A DNA stretch of 64,000 bases from Ochotona curzoniae (taxonomy: Eukaryota; Chordata; Mammalia; Lagomorpha; Ochotonidae), in the NCBI RefSeq assembly GCF_017591425.1, contig NW_024465777.1:2418001-2482000 (forward strand), given 5' to 3'. The notes under the pieces were generated by a model. It did no database searches and was not told where the DNA came from. It saw only the letters and a program-made list of their open reading frames with translations. Below are positions 44,620 to 54,736 of the stretch, piece by piece. Position numbers and translations under genes: made by a program. Every line of letters starts with the position of its first letter. Positions within the stretch are counted from its first letter, which is position 1.

Positions 44620-44920
44620 TGTTGTGCCCAGATTTTGACATCTGCAGAAATCACCAGGAGTCTAAAATTGATCCAAGTGCACAAGGATGGTTTATCCAAG
44701 CTCAGCACATCCGAGCCTGGGTTCTTGGTAGAGAGCAGGCAGCTGGCAGACCGACCGGCCAGCTGGCCAACCGGGACCAACACCCCTTACTGGGAGTGTG
44801 GCCCCGAACAGCACATTCATAGGATTTTACACGGGCAGTCCAAGCCTGCAAGCTCACACAGTTTCTTAGTAGCAATGAGCCATGAACAAATGGTTGGGAT
44901 TTTGATACTGAGGTTCTTCA
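44620..44920 (-). mobile_element. Solo LTR, minus orientation, internally deleted
   Basis: It is the same family as the LTR at 27718-28231. On the minus strand it begins tgaagaacctcagt and ends gggcacaaca. A 4-nt duplication actc flanks it (44616-44619 and 44921-44924). Relative to the other copy about 210 nt of the U3 region, including the TATA box, are missing, so it should have lost core-promoter function. Confidence 0.82.
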
Positions 44921-44924
44921 ACTC

Positions 44925-45985
44925 CACCACCCAGTTGAAGTCAAGCTGACACTTTCATCCAGGAATGTGTAGAATGTCAAATTACTCTAACCTTGTCTCC
45001 GTGCAGGTCAGCACCCACCATGATGAATACCCTACTACATGTCACACACATGAGCAAACTGAGGAGCCACAGCCTTTCTTTCTTCCCCACACCTAAGATG
45101 CATGAAGGCCCAGTGCTGTGCCCCCTGGGTGGTGTGGGCCATCGCTCTAGGACCCTGCCCTGCTGCCTGGTAGGCGTGGCCTGAGGTGCAACTCCCAGGC
45201 CTACAGGTGGAGTGTGACCTCCAACATGGCTAGAAGGTCAAGGGGAGTACACGTGGAACATTACCTCTGACATGACCGGAAGATCTAGGGAAGTATACGT
45301 GTCATACAGCCAATTATAGTGTCTTTGGTCGACATGGGGGTCTGCTGGAAGACTCCCTCCTACTCTCCCCTTCTTTACCCTTTAAAATCTGTAACCTGTG
45401 TGTGATAAAGTGGACATTTCTTACCAGCTGGCCCCGGGGGTTTCTTGTGGCCAAACAGCACCATCACCTCACCCTTGGTGACCTTGGGGCCTGCTGGCAG
45501 GCCTAAAGCCGGAGAGGGCGGAGAGGGCGGCCATTTCCCTCATGCGGTCACTCTGTCATGTGGAAGTGGCCCCAGGCTGTCTCCCACCAGGGAGCAGTCC
45601 ATCACACTTTCTTCCCCTAATAAAATACTTTGCTTAAACTAAGGCTCTCACTCACCTGGAAATCTGACACAGTCTCACGAATGTGGAATGTGTACTTGTG
45701 TGTGCTCCGTGCAGCCTACTCATTTCACCCTTACGAATTTATCTAAAGGAATTTTCTTTAAGGAAGTGAAGATTTTTCTATTAGGATAGTCAGCTGAGCA
45801 TATAATACCAAAAAAAAAAAAAAAGAAGGAAACAGTGGAAATTACTAAAATTAAGGTAAGAGGGCATAATAGGAAATATTTAGTGCAGAATAGGTATCTA
45901 TATAAATCTTGAAATATTCTTAATATACTGACTTTAAAAAGTGAAAGAAAAGGCTAACAAAGAACATATAACATTAACAATGTTA
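44925..45985. other. Non-coding stretch, possible LTR-like part
   Basis: The 45190-45640 section has LTR-like traits (ctttaccctttaaaatctgt, then a polyadenylation-like aataaaatact near 45620), but no terminal TG/CA or duplication was found. No gene was seen. Confidence 0.35.
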
Positions 45986-45989
45986 ATCT

Positions 45990-46305
45990 TTTTCATTTTC
46001 ATTTTATTTGAAAAGCAGGAAAGGAGAGGGGACAAAGAGGGAGAGAAAGATCTTTCAGATCATTCCCCAGATGTCCCCAACAAGCAGAATCGGGTCAGGA
46101 CGAACCGGGGCCGGAGCCAGGAACTCTCTCTGGATCCATGTGAGAGGCACAAGCGCTGGAGTCATTGCCCGCTACCTCCCAGGGCACACATTAGGAAGCT
46201 GGACTTAGCATCGGAGCTGGGATTTGAACTCAGGCACGATGATGTGGAATGTGCATAGCCCAAGTGGTGATTTGATTGTTGTGCCAAATTCCTACCCCAA
46301 GAATA
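45990..46305 (-). mobile_element. SINE, minus orientation, diverged
   Basis: It reads from cattttatttgaaaagcagg to the head complement gattgttgtgccaaattcct. Confidence 0.6.
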
Positions 46306-47750
46306 CTGCTGTTATTATCAATTTTGTATGAAGGAAAAAAAAATGTTCAGTTACTGAATGCTTTCTACGGTAAGTACTTGAAGTATGTCGAAGATAGATA
46401 TTGGTTTGTTCAGTCCTTACACTATCATCATGCCCATTTCCTGGATGAGGAAAGAGGGGCTGGGATGCAGGACTGGCCCGACCTGCACTGGTGGGTGCCA
46501 CCTGCCCCAGCTTCTTCTCGCCATCAAGTCAGGAGCTGGTCTTTGCCAGTTCTGATTGCTTTTCCCAATGCGGCAGCGCATCTCACCATGGTTCACTGTG
46601 CCTCTGGTCTGCAGACTACGCGCCCAAAGAGGAATCCACAGATTCCCAGGGACCAACTTGAGAGGAGGGTGGTCACAGCAAAAAGGGGGTTTCCCTTTGT
46701 GCATACACTTGCACAGGAGGGAGCTGGCTGGGCAAGCTGACAGCAGCTCTGGCCATTCTCCCTAGAGCCAGACCCCGGAATCAGCAGAGCAGCAAGGGAA
46801 AAGACTCCTGTTCCCAGTCTCAAAGATTCTGATTCCAGCTCCGGGTTCTGGCATCAGAATCCTTAGAAAATGCTGAAGGCTGAAGCCTTGGGCCAGGCTC
46901 CTAGGAGGCGGGGAACGTCGATGCTGACTTCCTGTACCCTGTTTAGTCATTCGAAAGAAACGGCCGAGAATAGACTGCCAGCTTCTTAGGAAGGCTGCGG
47001 TGTGTGGGAACCCGAGGCCGATACCTGCCCAGGAAGCAGCTTCACGGTGAGGGGAGGGGTGCACGCTCTGCCACAGTGGGTTCATCCAGTGGCCAAGATG
47101 ATCACCTGATACAGCCCAGCCTGTCTGTTTGGCTTTAGACCCAGACTGAAACTACTGCGTCCCACTGCATAGTTCTTCCAAAGACACCACCAAGCCAGAC
47201 AATGGCCCGGAGCCCCTGGCACTCCTGGGGTGTGCTGTGCCATTACCCACAGCCTGCATCTTGCCTGACTTCCCCCGTGGGCTTCCACAACACCTCCTCC
47301 TCCACGCCCACGCCCAGATCACGCGGTCACTTGGACTCCCATGATTTATGTCTCCTGGGAGTCTCGCCTTTTGAAAACAATCTCGGCGAGAAGGGCGTCC
47401 CTTCCTTTTTCAAACTCGGTTTTGCCAGTTCCCAGAGGCAAGATCCGTGACCTGCACCTCCTTAGTGAAGCACGCAGGTTGATTTTTTGTTTGGCTATTT
47501 TGAGGTTACCCTTGGCATCACCTGCCGTGACTCTCGGGAAGAAGAGACCATGAGTCCCCGGGGCGAAGCTTTTCTCCCCACTAAGGGGGACAGCTTTGGA
47601 TCTTCTTAAGGGCCCAGAGAGAGCCTCATTCGTTGTTGTTTGCGGCTTGGCAGAAGGCCCAGCACAAAGTCCGCGCCAGTTAAATATCTGCTAAATTAAT
47701 GTTTTGTACTAAGTACCCCGTGTATTTGTTATGCGTTTGGCTTGGGTCTT
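46306..47750. other. SINE-free flank leading into the PNRC2 CpG island
   Basis: No recognisable gene is present. GC rises toward the right. SINEs are essentially absent from here to 58.9 kb, in contrast to the left two thirds of the window. Confidence 0.5.
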
Positions 47751-47799
47751 GGGAGCTGCCTCCTGAGAGCTGTTTCTTCGCATCGTGTCTTCCTAGTTG

Positions 47800-49100
47800 A
47801 GCTGTCAGCCACTAACTGGAGAGCATCGGCGAAGCTGGCGGTGAACACGGGCGTGGGGCCGGCTCGGCTGCCGGGGGTGCCTTGCTGCGAGGCCCGGCTA
47901 CAGTCCCAGTCAGGAGGCCGGGTGGAGGCCCCCGAGCTCCACAGCCGCGCGGCTTCTCGGTCGGGTCAGGACACTTCCAGCTAACCAGCTGCGCACTCGG
48001 AGCGTGCAGGGCTCTGTGCTTGGAAGGGTCAGGCTGGCTTCGCGCAGACGGCGCAGTCAGCGACCAGTGCGGGGGTGACCAGCCCGATCCGTGCACGGGC
48101 GGGGACAGCCGCTGAGGGATGGCGAAGCTGGCGGGCGGGGACGGGCCAGGAGCCCCTCAGAACGGCGCCCCAGATGAATCCAGACGGATAGACGGGAGGC
48201 CCGACCTCGGGAAGCAAGTTTCTTTATCGAAAAGTCTATAAGACAGAACTGACGCGGCTCAGAAAACTCGAGAACCAACGTCCCCGCCACGGGCGAGTCC
48301 CAGAGCCTGAGAGAGCGGAGGCGGAGACGCCGCACGCCCGGCCTCCCGGCAGTTATTCCCGACATGCTCCTCCGCGAGAATTCAAACCTAGCAACCACCA
48401 CGGCCCCGCCCCCTCCCCAGCAACAGGCGGGGGCCCGCTTCTCATTGGCCGGGCGTCGTACCGCCGTGTTCTGATTGGCTGCGGGTCTCCGCCGTCCCCG
48501 CTTCTGCGCTCGCAGCCTCCTCCATTTTGTCGGTAGAGAAGGCCGGAGGTGGACGTGAGCTGCAGGCGCTAGGGTGATCATCGGCCAGCGGCTCGGTGTT
48601 TGTGGGGTTGGTTTGACCCTTGCCTCGTCTCTCCCTGGGAAGGGAAAGGGGTCTTGACGTCGGGAGGTAACGGCTGCCGCAGACCCGAGCTCGAAGTCGG
48701 TGAGTGGCGGCGGGTGCGGCCATGTTGGCGGCCGCGCTGCCCATTGTTGGGGGGATAGGTGGGAGAACCCGGGCGAAGCTCGCGGCCTGGAGCGTCCGAA
48801 TGTTTACTCGGCGGGGCTCTGCCCCTCGGAGGAGCGGGGCGAGTCGGGGTTGGCTTCCGGTCGGGGTAGGGGCGCTGGGACTTGCGCAACAGGGCAGTCC
48901 CGTGAAGTCCATTTCCTGGGTCGGCCGAGGAGGCTGGCTTGCGTTTCTGACCGCGGAAGTGAGACGGGAAGGGCGGTCCGAGACACGTCCCGAGCAGCCG
49001 GTCACACACAGCAGCCTGGCGTCCTGGCCGTCTCGGGTGCTCACGGCCATGCTTCCTTTTCCAGCTAGGACTTCTCTCAAGCTTGTGTGCCGAGGAGACT
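47800..49100 (+). promoter_or_regulatory. PNRC2: CpG-island promoter region of PNRC2
   Basis: This region is very rich in GC and CpG. Two inverted CCAAT boxes (attgg at 48444-48448 and 48474-48478, 30 nt apart) lie just upstream of gcctcctccattttgtcgg, a YY1-like site near the likely start. A second YY1-like gccatgttggcggc is at about 48719. There is no TATA box. This is a housekeeping-type promoter directed toward PNRC2. NF-Y and YY1 binding is inferred from motif only. Confidence 0.75.
48540..48699 (+). other. PNRC2: Probable untranslated first exon of PNRC2
   Basis: The sequence after the CCAAT/YY1 cluster ends at a strong donor, cgaagtcg followed by gtgagtgg (GT at 48700-48701). Position relative to the coding exon fits the compact PNRC2 gene. 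The transcription start is estimated. A further untranslated exon may begin after ttccttttccag at 49064. Confidence 0.45.
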
Positions 49101-49473
49101 CCGATGTTGGCCTCAGCGCCTAGGCTGACCTCGGCAGATCGGCCCATGAGAACTTCTGTCTTGAGACAAAGGAGAGGCTCGGCCAGAAGGCAGCACCTGG
49201 TGTCTTGGGCTTGGCGGCAAGGAAGACGACAGGTGGTGGGCAACCTGCAGTCGGAGCAGCGGACTGAGAGGTACGGGGCAGATGCTGTCCTCCACAGGGG
49301 GCTGTTTTTATCGTGGGAGAGGCAATTAAACGAAGGCCATGTGTACCTCAAAGTTGGACGGCTCGTCTCGACGTGTAGTTTTATACCCCAGGTGGCTGGA
49401 GTTAGAACCTAGGGGCCACAGCTTAAAACAGAAACGCGGGATTCTACTCAACGCTGCCTCAATTCGTTTATAG

Positions 49474-49487
49474 GTGACAAGCGGAAG
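49474..49487 (+). other. PNRC2: Start of the PNRC2 coding exon (acceptor at 49472-49473)
   Basis: A pyrimidine-rich tract and ttcgtttatag precede gtgacaagcggaag and the ATG at 49488. A true acceptor directly before the CDS argues that this is the genuine gene and not a processed copy. Confidence 0.75.
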
Positions 49488-49841
49488 ATGGGTGGTGGCG
49501 AGAGGTGTGACGTTCCAGCCCCCGAGCCCAGAAATGTTAGTAAGAACCAGCAACAGCTCCACCGACAGAAGACCAAGGATCACAACCCCCAGATGAAAAC
49601 CGTTCACAAGAAAAAGGAACGGAGCCACTGCAACTGCGAAGCGTGGCCGGCCGTGCCAAACGGAGCCAAGAACAAGAACTTTCCCAGTAATCAGAACTAT
49701 GCTGGAGCCAAATTCAGTGAGCCGCCCTCACCCAGTGTTCTGCCCAAGCCACCAAGCCACTGGGTTCCGGATTCCTTTAATCCTTCAGATAAGGAAATGA
49801 TGACATTTCAACTCAAAACCTTACTTAAAGTACAGGTATAG
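49488..49841 (+). CDS. PNRC2: Proline-rich nuclear receptor coactivator 2, shortened form
   Basis: The 117-aa product is a small, largely disordered adaptor. In mammals it binds nuclear receptors and joins UPF1 to the decapping factor DCP1A in nonsense-mediated decay. The N-terminus (MGGGER...), the basic stretch HKKKER at about 40-45, the SH3-binding-type proline-rich segment at 77-92 and the C-terminal NR box LKTLL (109-113) ending KVQV are all present. Human PNRC2, as I recall it, has 139 residues. Here 19 residues are missing between N68-Q69 and N70, and about 3 more are missing near 47-53. The frame is maintained. The N-terminal half is also more substituted than usual, while the C-terminal 45 residues are nearly unchanged. 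The whole CDS lies in one exon. Confidence 0.93.
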   Translation: MGGGERCDVPAPEPRNVSKNQQQLHRQKTKDHNPQMKTVHKKKERSHCNCEAWPAVPNGAKNKNFPSNQNYAGAKFSEPPSPSVLPKPPSHWVPDSFNPSDKEMMTFQLKTLLKVQV

Positions 49842-51090
49842 AATATATCAAGTGCTAATATTAGTTTAGATTGGGCAAATTTAACTAGGCATCTTTGTAA
49901 ATCTAATTATGTGGCTGGGCATCTCATTTGCTGTGTGCACTGTAATGACAAAATCGGTGCAGCTTCAGTCATTATAGCTGATAATGATCTGTGGTCTCAA
50001 CTGAGTGAAGTGAAACCAATCAAGTCTGAATTTCCATTTTGAGTTTCGATTTGGGGAGGCCTAATTTTTTTGTAGGGAAAATTGATTATTCATGAATCTG
50101 AGCTTGTTTGAAGTCCTCAGAAACTAGGATTAAGGCTAGCCAAATGTCAGTTTATAGAAACCTAATGCACTGCTAAAATGTGAATTTTCCTTGGATAAAT
50201 GATGCAGCCGTGTGGAAAGGGCACCAAGGGCCCTGGCTGGGTATACCCCATGGCCTTAGCTGCAGTTGGATGGATGGCTGCCAACAAATGCAACCAAGCC
50301 ATTTTTTATACAGCACTTGATGATTGCTCCTCTTTTCCAATACATTTTTGTATTAACAGCAATGCACAACCTGTTGGGACAGCGATCTGGTCACTTCCCA
50401 CGAGTTTGCTCAGTAGGAATTGTACAATGTGAAAGTTGTAAGTAGCGGGGAAGAGAGCCATGTAAATATGTGTGATCTTAGAGCATATGTAGCTCTTGGC
50501 CTCTAGCCTACAGAGTATTTTAATATGAAATTGCTGAATGTAAGATCATGGACTTTTTTTTAATGCTGTGGCCTAATTTTAAAGGTCTGAAATGTTTTTA
50601 ACATTTGTCCCTGTACTCAAGTGCAGTGTGTAATAATCTGTAGACTATGTATCAAAGGAAACCTGAGTGTAATGAGTTTTGTGATACAACTATAAAAGCT
50701 TTTAAGCTGTTCCCCCAACTCAAGCCCGCAAATGCGCTATTCTATGTTCCCACCAATCTCAGCGAAGCTTTATTTTGGCTTTCACCATTTTTTGGATCTG
50801 AGATGCACGCCTATTGCAGCAGGCTGTGTTGTATAAATCATCCAGTGGATGACCAACATGGAAATATAGCATTTCTCACACAATAGCTTGATTAACCTTT
50901 TACCTACACAAAAGGTAAACATCAGGCCAGTTACACTGCAGATATTTTTCTAAATGTTAATTATACTTTTACTTTCCACCCCACCTTCATAAGCAGAACA
51001 ATCAAGATTTCCCATGTCAAATGTTTGAATAGTACCTTGAGTACAAAATATGATTTTGAAGCATGAAATTAAATTTTCTTTATCCCCAGA
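49842..51090 (+). other. PNRC2: PNRC2 3'UTR
   Basis: AT-rich unique sequence follows the stop. A likely polyadenylation signal, ATTAAA at 51068-51073, is followed by a GU/U-rich stretch (tttttatttgtgtg) suitable for cleavage near 51090. No SINEs lie inside. Confidence 0.6.
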
Positions 51091-51905
51091 GGCTTGCTTT
51101 TTATTTGTGTGACTGAGGGACTATACAAATAGGACTGCTGGCTTGAAGAGGCTGTGGTTTAATCACAGGTGAAGAATCGGGATTGACAGCACTTGACCAA
51201 ACTTGCAAAGCTTTCAATCAAGTCAGTCTTCTCCCTGCACCCTAAACCTAGCAGTTTCGCAGGTGTTTGCAGACATTCCAAGGTGCCTGCAGGATTTTGG
51301 CAGAAGACACCTTGCCTGGTTAGCACATCTTTTAAAGCAGGTGGGGAGCTTTATTTTCAGGGGTGGGGACTTAAGCATTAATAAGCCAGACACATTGTCA
51401 GCCCAAAAGGCCTGGTAAACCAATGAACCAAAACAATCACCTAATGGTAGTTGAACCTTTGAAAATCTCAACTACCCAAGTAGTGTGATACATTTATGTA
51501 TGTATAAATGCATTCACAACTGAATTCAAACTCTAGAGTGTAGTTGCCCTAGCAGTGGCAGACCAAATGACTAGGAGTTTCATGTGGACAAGAAATGATT
51601 GCTAAACGAAGATGTTTAGATCCCTGTTTATTGTTCAACTACTACACTGGGAGAACTCCCGAGTTCTCCTTTCACACAATTTCAATTTGTCAGACCTATT
51701 TTATAGCAGTGTGTAACATGGGAGTCAGCTCTAGTACCCTTAAACTCAAGTTCTTGTTCACAAACATGGGTTAAGTGCTGCAAGCATCATTAGCTGTACA
51801 CCAAGAGGGAGTGAATGCAGCTTTTAGAACTTTTTTTTAGAACCTCTTAAATGAGGAAAGTCTACCCGGGGAAGTAGCAAAAACTACAAAACAAAACGCC
51901 CAAGT
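51091..51905. other. Short intergenic gap between convergent genes
   Basis: About 0.8 kb separates the predicted PNRC2 3' end from the predicted SRSF10 3' end. No gene or SINE was seen. Confidence 0.5.
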
Positions 51906-51928
51906 TTTTTTTTTGGCTCCTAGATCAG

Positions 51929-51934
51929 TTTATT
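51929..51934 (-). terminator. SRSF10: Distal polyadenylation signal of SRSF10
   Basis: On the minus strand AATAAA (plus tttatt) lies at the end of a SINE-free region downstream of the short-isoform stop codon. Cleavage would fall near 51910. This is positional inference, and other AATAAA/ATTAAA hexamers exist further upstream. Confidence 0.4.
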
Positions 51935-54675
51935 ATTTCACTCTCTAGAGCAAAGAAATAGGATCTTAAAAAAAAAAAAAACTGGACACAAAGGTCTTTT
52001 ACTTTACAGGCTACTGTCATCAGTCCTAGGGATTTATTTACATGCCTCAACCTTGTTACCCACCCCCCATCCCCATCGTAGGCACAGGGTAGGACAGCTG
52101 TCACAAATACAGAACCATAGTTGGGATAATCAACAACGTTGGAGCAGAGACCCCACCCACAGCGACTAGCAAAAGCATCCTGCAAGTGTCCATTGTCACA
52201 GCTCTAGTGGCCCTCCTGGTACAATGTTGCAGACCACTGCTGATATTCCTGCCTGCTGCTCACATCACAGCCTCCCCATTTCTAAACCAAATCTTGTTTA
52301 TATAAACAGGAACACAGTAAAACAAAACAAAACAAAAAAAAAAACAATGCAGTGAAAAATCTAACTGCAATTTGCAAGGCCAGGTTGGAATGAGTCATCC
52401 AAGTTTTAAGATCTGGAGTTAATCTCTTCCTCATACAGAAATATTATTGAAAATGAGGAATGAAACTGTACAAAAAAAGCTTATCACATGGTAACACTCC
52501 ATAAATGATGATTCCAGGCTCTGTAAAACAGGAGCAGAGCCCATTTCCAAGGAGTGTGTGTGTCCAGGAATATCTGAAAAGCATATGGCTCATCAGGTTA
52601 AGTGCTTAATGGTATTGACAGCATTCACTATAAATTGTAATCAACACGGCAGATCCCCTTAAAGCCAAGTCAAGAGCTGCCAAAACCACAGGGGCCTTTC
52701 CTGATTAACCATGTTTAAGGCTTTTAAGAGTTCTCAAGCATTTATTACTGCATTTATTACACATTCTAACAAAACCAAAACCAGAATTAGTTAAAACGTT
52801 TACTCAATATTTGTACTCGTCAACAATATTATCTCCCCTTCAGAGTTTTAACTTCAATTCAAAAGGAAACAGAGGAGGGAGGAACAGGGCAAGATACCTA
52901 TGAACCATATAAATATTAACTTGGCAATACACAGAACTTCTACCCAAAACTACCACTTTAATGTTGATTATGTAATAGAATAAAAAATACACTTCTAAAT
53001 TAAATTTAGCCATTTTTGCTGTAATTTAGATTCCAAATATTTACTTTCCTCATGAATATCGGTTATAGCATTTTCCCATTTGACTCAAAAAAAAAAAAAA
53101 AAAAAAAAAAAAAACCCAGAGATGAGCCAAGTGAAAAATTATAGATTCTAACCTAGGATCTACTTGTTCCGTGATCTTGGGAAAATTTAGCGATTTTAAA
53201 AAAGAAAATAGGAATAAAAATACCTCCATTTTACACCTCCCTTAATTATGCATATCTTTCTATATTTTCAAAACTCAAATTCCACTCCCAAATTCTTAGC
53301 TTAATACTTTACATGCAAGCTTTAATTAAGTACATGGCAAAATATGACAAAACTCAAATGTGATGGAATCCATGTATAGGAAAAACAAATATCCTAATAA
53401 GGAACTAAAGAATCCAAAGCATTTTGTGATACTATAAAAGTTATTTATTCACTATACACAGAACATGTTCCCTATAAAATGTACATGAAAATCACTGAAA
53501 AGTATAATTTGGTGAACATCTTCTCATTACAGAACATACTAAATCAGTTGGGGTAACAGCTCTCTGTCTGCCTCAAAACAATCTAATTATAGCACCCAGT
53601 GTCCCCTTGATATCTAATGCAAAGTTAAATACTTATTTGTGGGATTCTTTCTAATATGTATTTGATGAGGCAGAGTTAACAATTTAATATTACTTTAATA
53701 TATTACAGTAACAGCACAATAAATCAGTTTATTACAGATCAAAACAAATTATTTTCATTATTTGTATTAATGGGATGCAAACAAATACTGGATACTTTTT
53801 TTTAAAGGCAGATAACCACAAAATTACTTATCTTTGATAGCATACTGGCTTTTATAATTACATTAAAATGTAAATGGTGTAATATAGTCACAAATACTAC
53901 ACCTCAAAGAAAACAATGAGGCCACATGTAATGAATGATTCACTAGATTGTGCTCAGTAGACATTTATTGAATATGGAAATTACCTATTTTTCTATCCAA
54001 TTATCTAGTACAAACTTTTGCCCACTGTTAAGGGCTCAATAAATATTCACTGAACATACTGATCAGGAAAGAGTTGAGAAGAGATGGGCCCTCTCAGCTG
54101 GATGTCAAGTATAATTGGAATCTACGTGGGAAAAAGTGGTTGAAGAAGTCAACTGTATTGGTATATAAGCAATTATACTCAGATGCCAACAAAGCAAACG
54201 ATTAAGCAGAAAACACTGGCACCAGAATAAACAAAGGCAAGGTTTGCCAATAATGGCAAAAATGGAATTTTAAGGATAACCCACAAAAAGCTTACATTGG
54301 ACCATACCTTACCTTTTCCCATCCAATTCAGTTTGAGACAGACCAACAGAGGCACTGTAATAGACTATGGCTGTCTTCCTTGATATTCCGACATCCTAGT
54401 TTCCAATAATTTATTACGGACCTGTTACCCATGAATCAATATAAACCTATTCATATTTAGGGATTAGTTTCCACAAGTACAAAGTTGAACTTCCTTTTAT
54501 TTGTCCTAAAATGCTTACTTTCAAACTTGAAGGGACTTCAATTATTCCATGTAGTTTTCGATAATTCTTATCTTTTCAGACCAGAGTCAAAATATTCGTA
54601 CAGTATTCATACTGCAGCACCTTCCACCCACCCTTTGGTCGCTTGAACTGCCCTTCTTTGGTTCTTTTTCCGCTT
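51935..54675 (-). other. SRSF10: SRSF10 distal 3'UTR (short isoform)
   Basis: About 2.7 kb of AT-rich, SINE-free sequence follows the short-isoform stop. It includes a 28-nt A run (53087-53114 on plus). The absence of repeats is consistent with a conserved 3'UTR. The true 3' end needs transcript data. Confidence 0.45.
53087..53114. repeat. Poly(A) run, 28 nt
   Basis: This homopolymer lies within the predicted SRSF10 3'UTR. It is a T run on the transcript strand. Confidence 0.9.
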
Positions 54676-54736
54676 TCAGATCTTTCTTGAAGTGTAGTAA
54701 GCAGAACTGTACTGGGTATTCCAGCTGCAGTTTGGT
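54676..54736 (-). CDS. SRSF10: SRSF10 alternative terminal exon (183-aa isoform)
   Basis: On the minus strand a pyrimidine-rich acceptor (cttttatttaag) is followed by 61 nt. Joined to the exon ending at 58213, they complete an Arg codon and add 19 residues beginning PNCSWNTQYS and ending TSRKI, then a stop. This equals the C-terminus of the short mammalian isoform (TASR-1). The total of 164 + 19 = 183 aa agrees with the human length. Using this exon requires skipping the long-isoform exon at 57784-58081 and removes most of the second RS region. Confidence 0.92.

Noticed and set aside
6140..47700. CNR2 untranslated first exon
   Set aside because: It is expected from other mammals, but I could not recognise it without transcript or alignment data, so none is annotated.
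48442..49351. Long minus-strand frames (174, 212 and 257 aa) across the CpG island
   Set aside because: Stop codons are rare in GC-rich DNA. The frames are Arg/Pro/Ser rich, have no domains, and lie antisense to the PNRC2 promoter.
49488..49841. PNRC2 as a processed retrocopy
   Set aside because: A splice acceptor precedes the CDS, a CpG-island promoter lies upstream, the position matches synteny with SRSF10, and no A tail or target duplication was seen.
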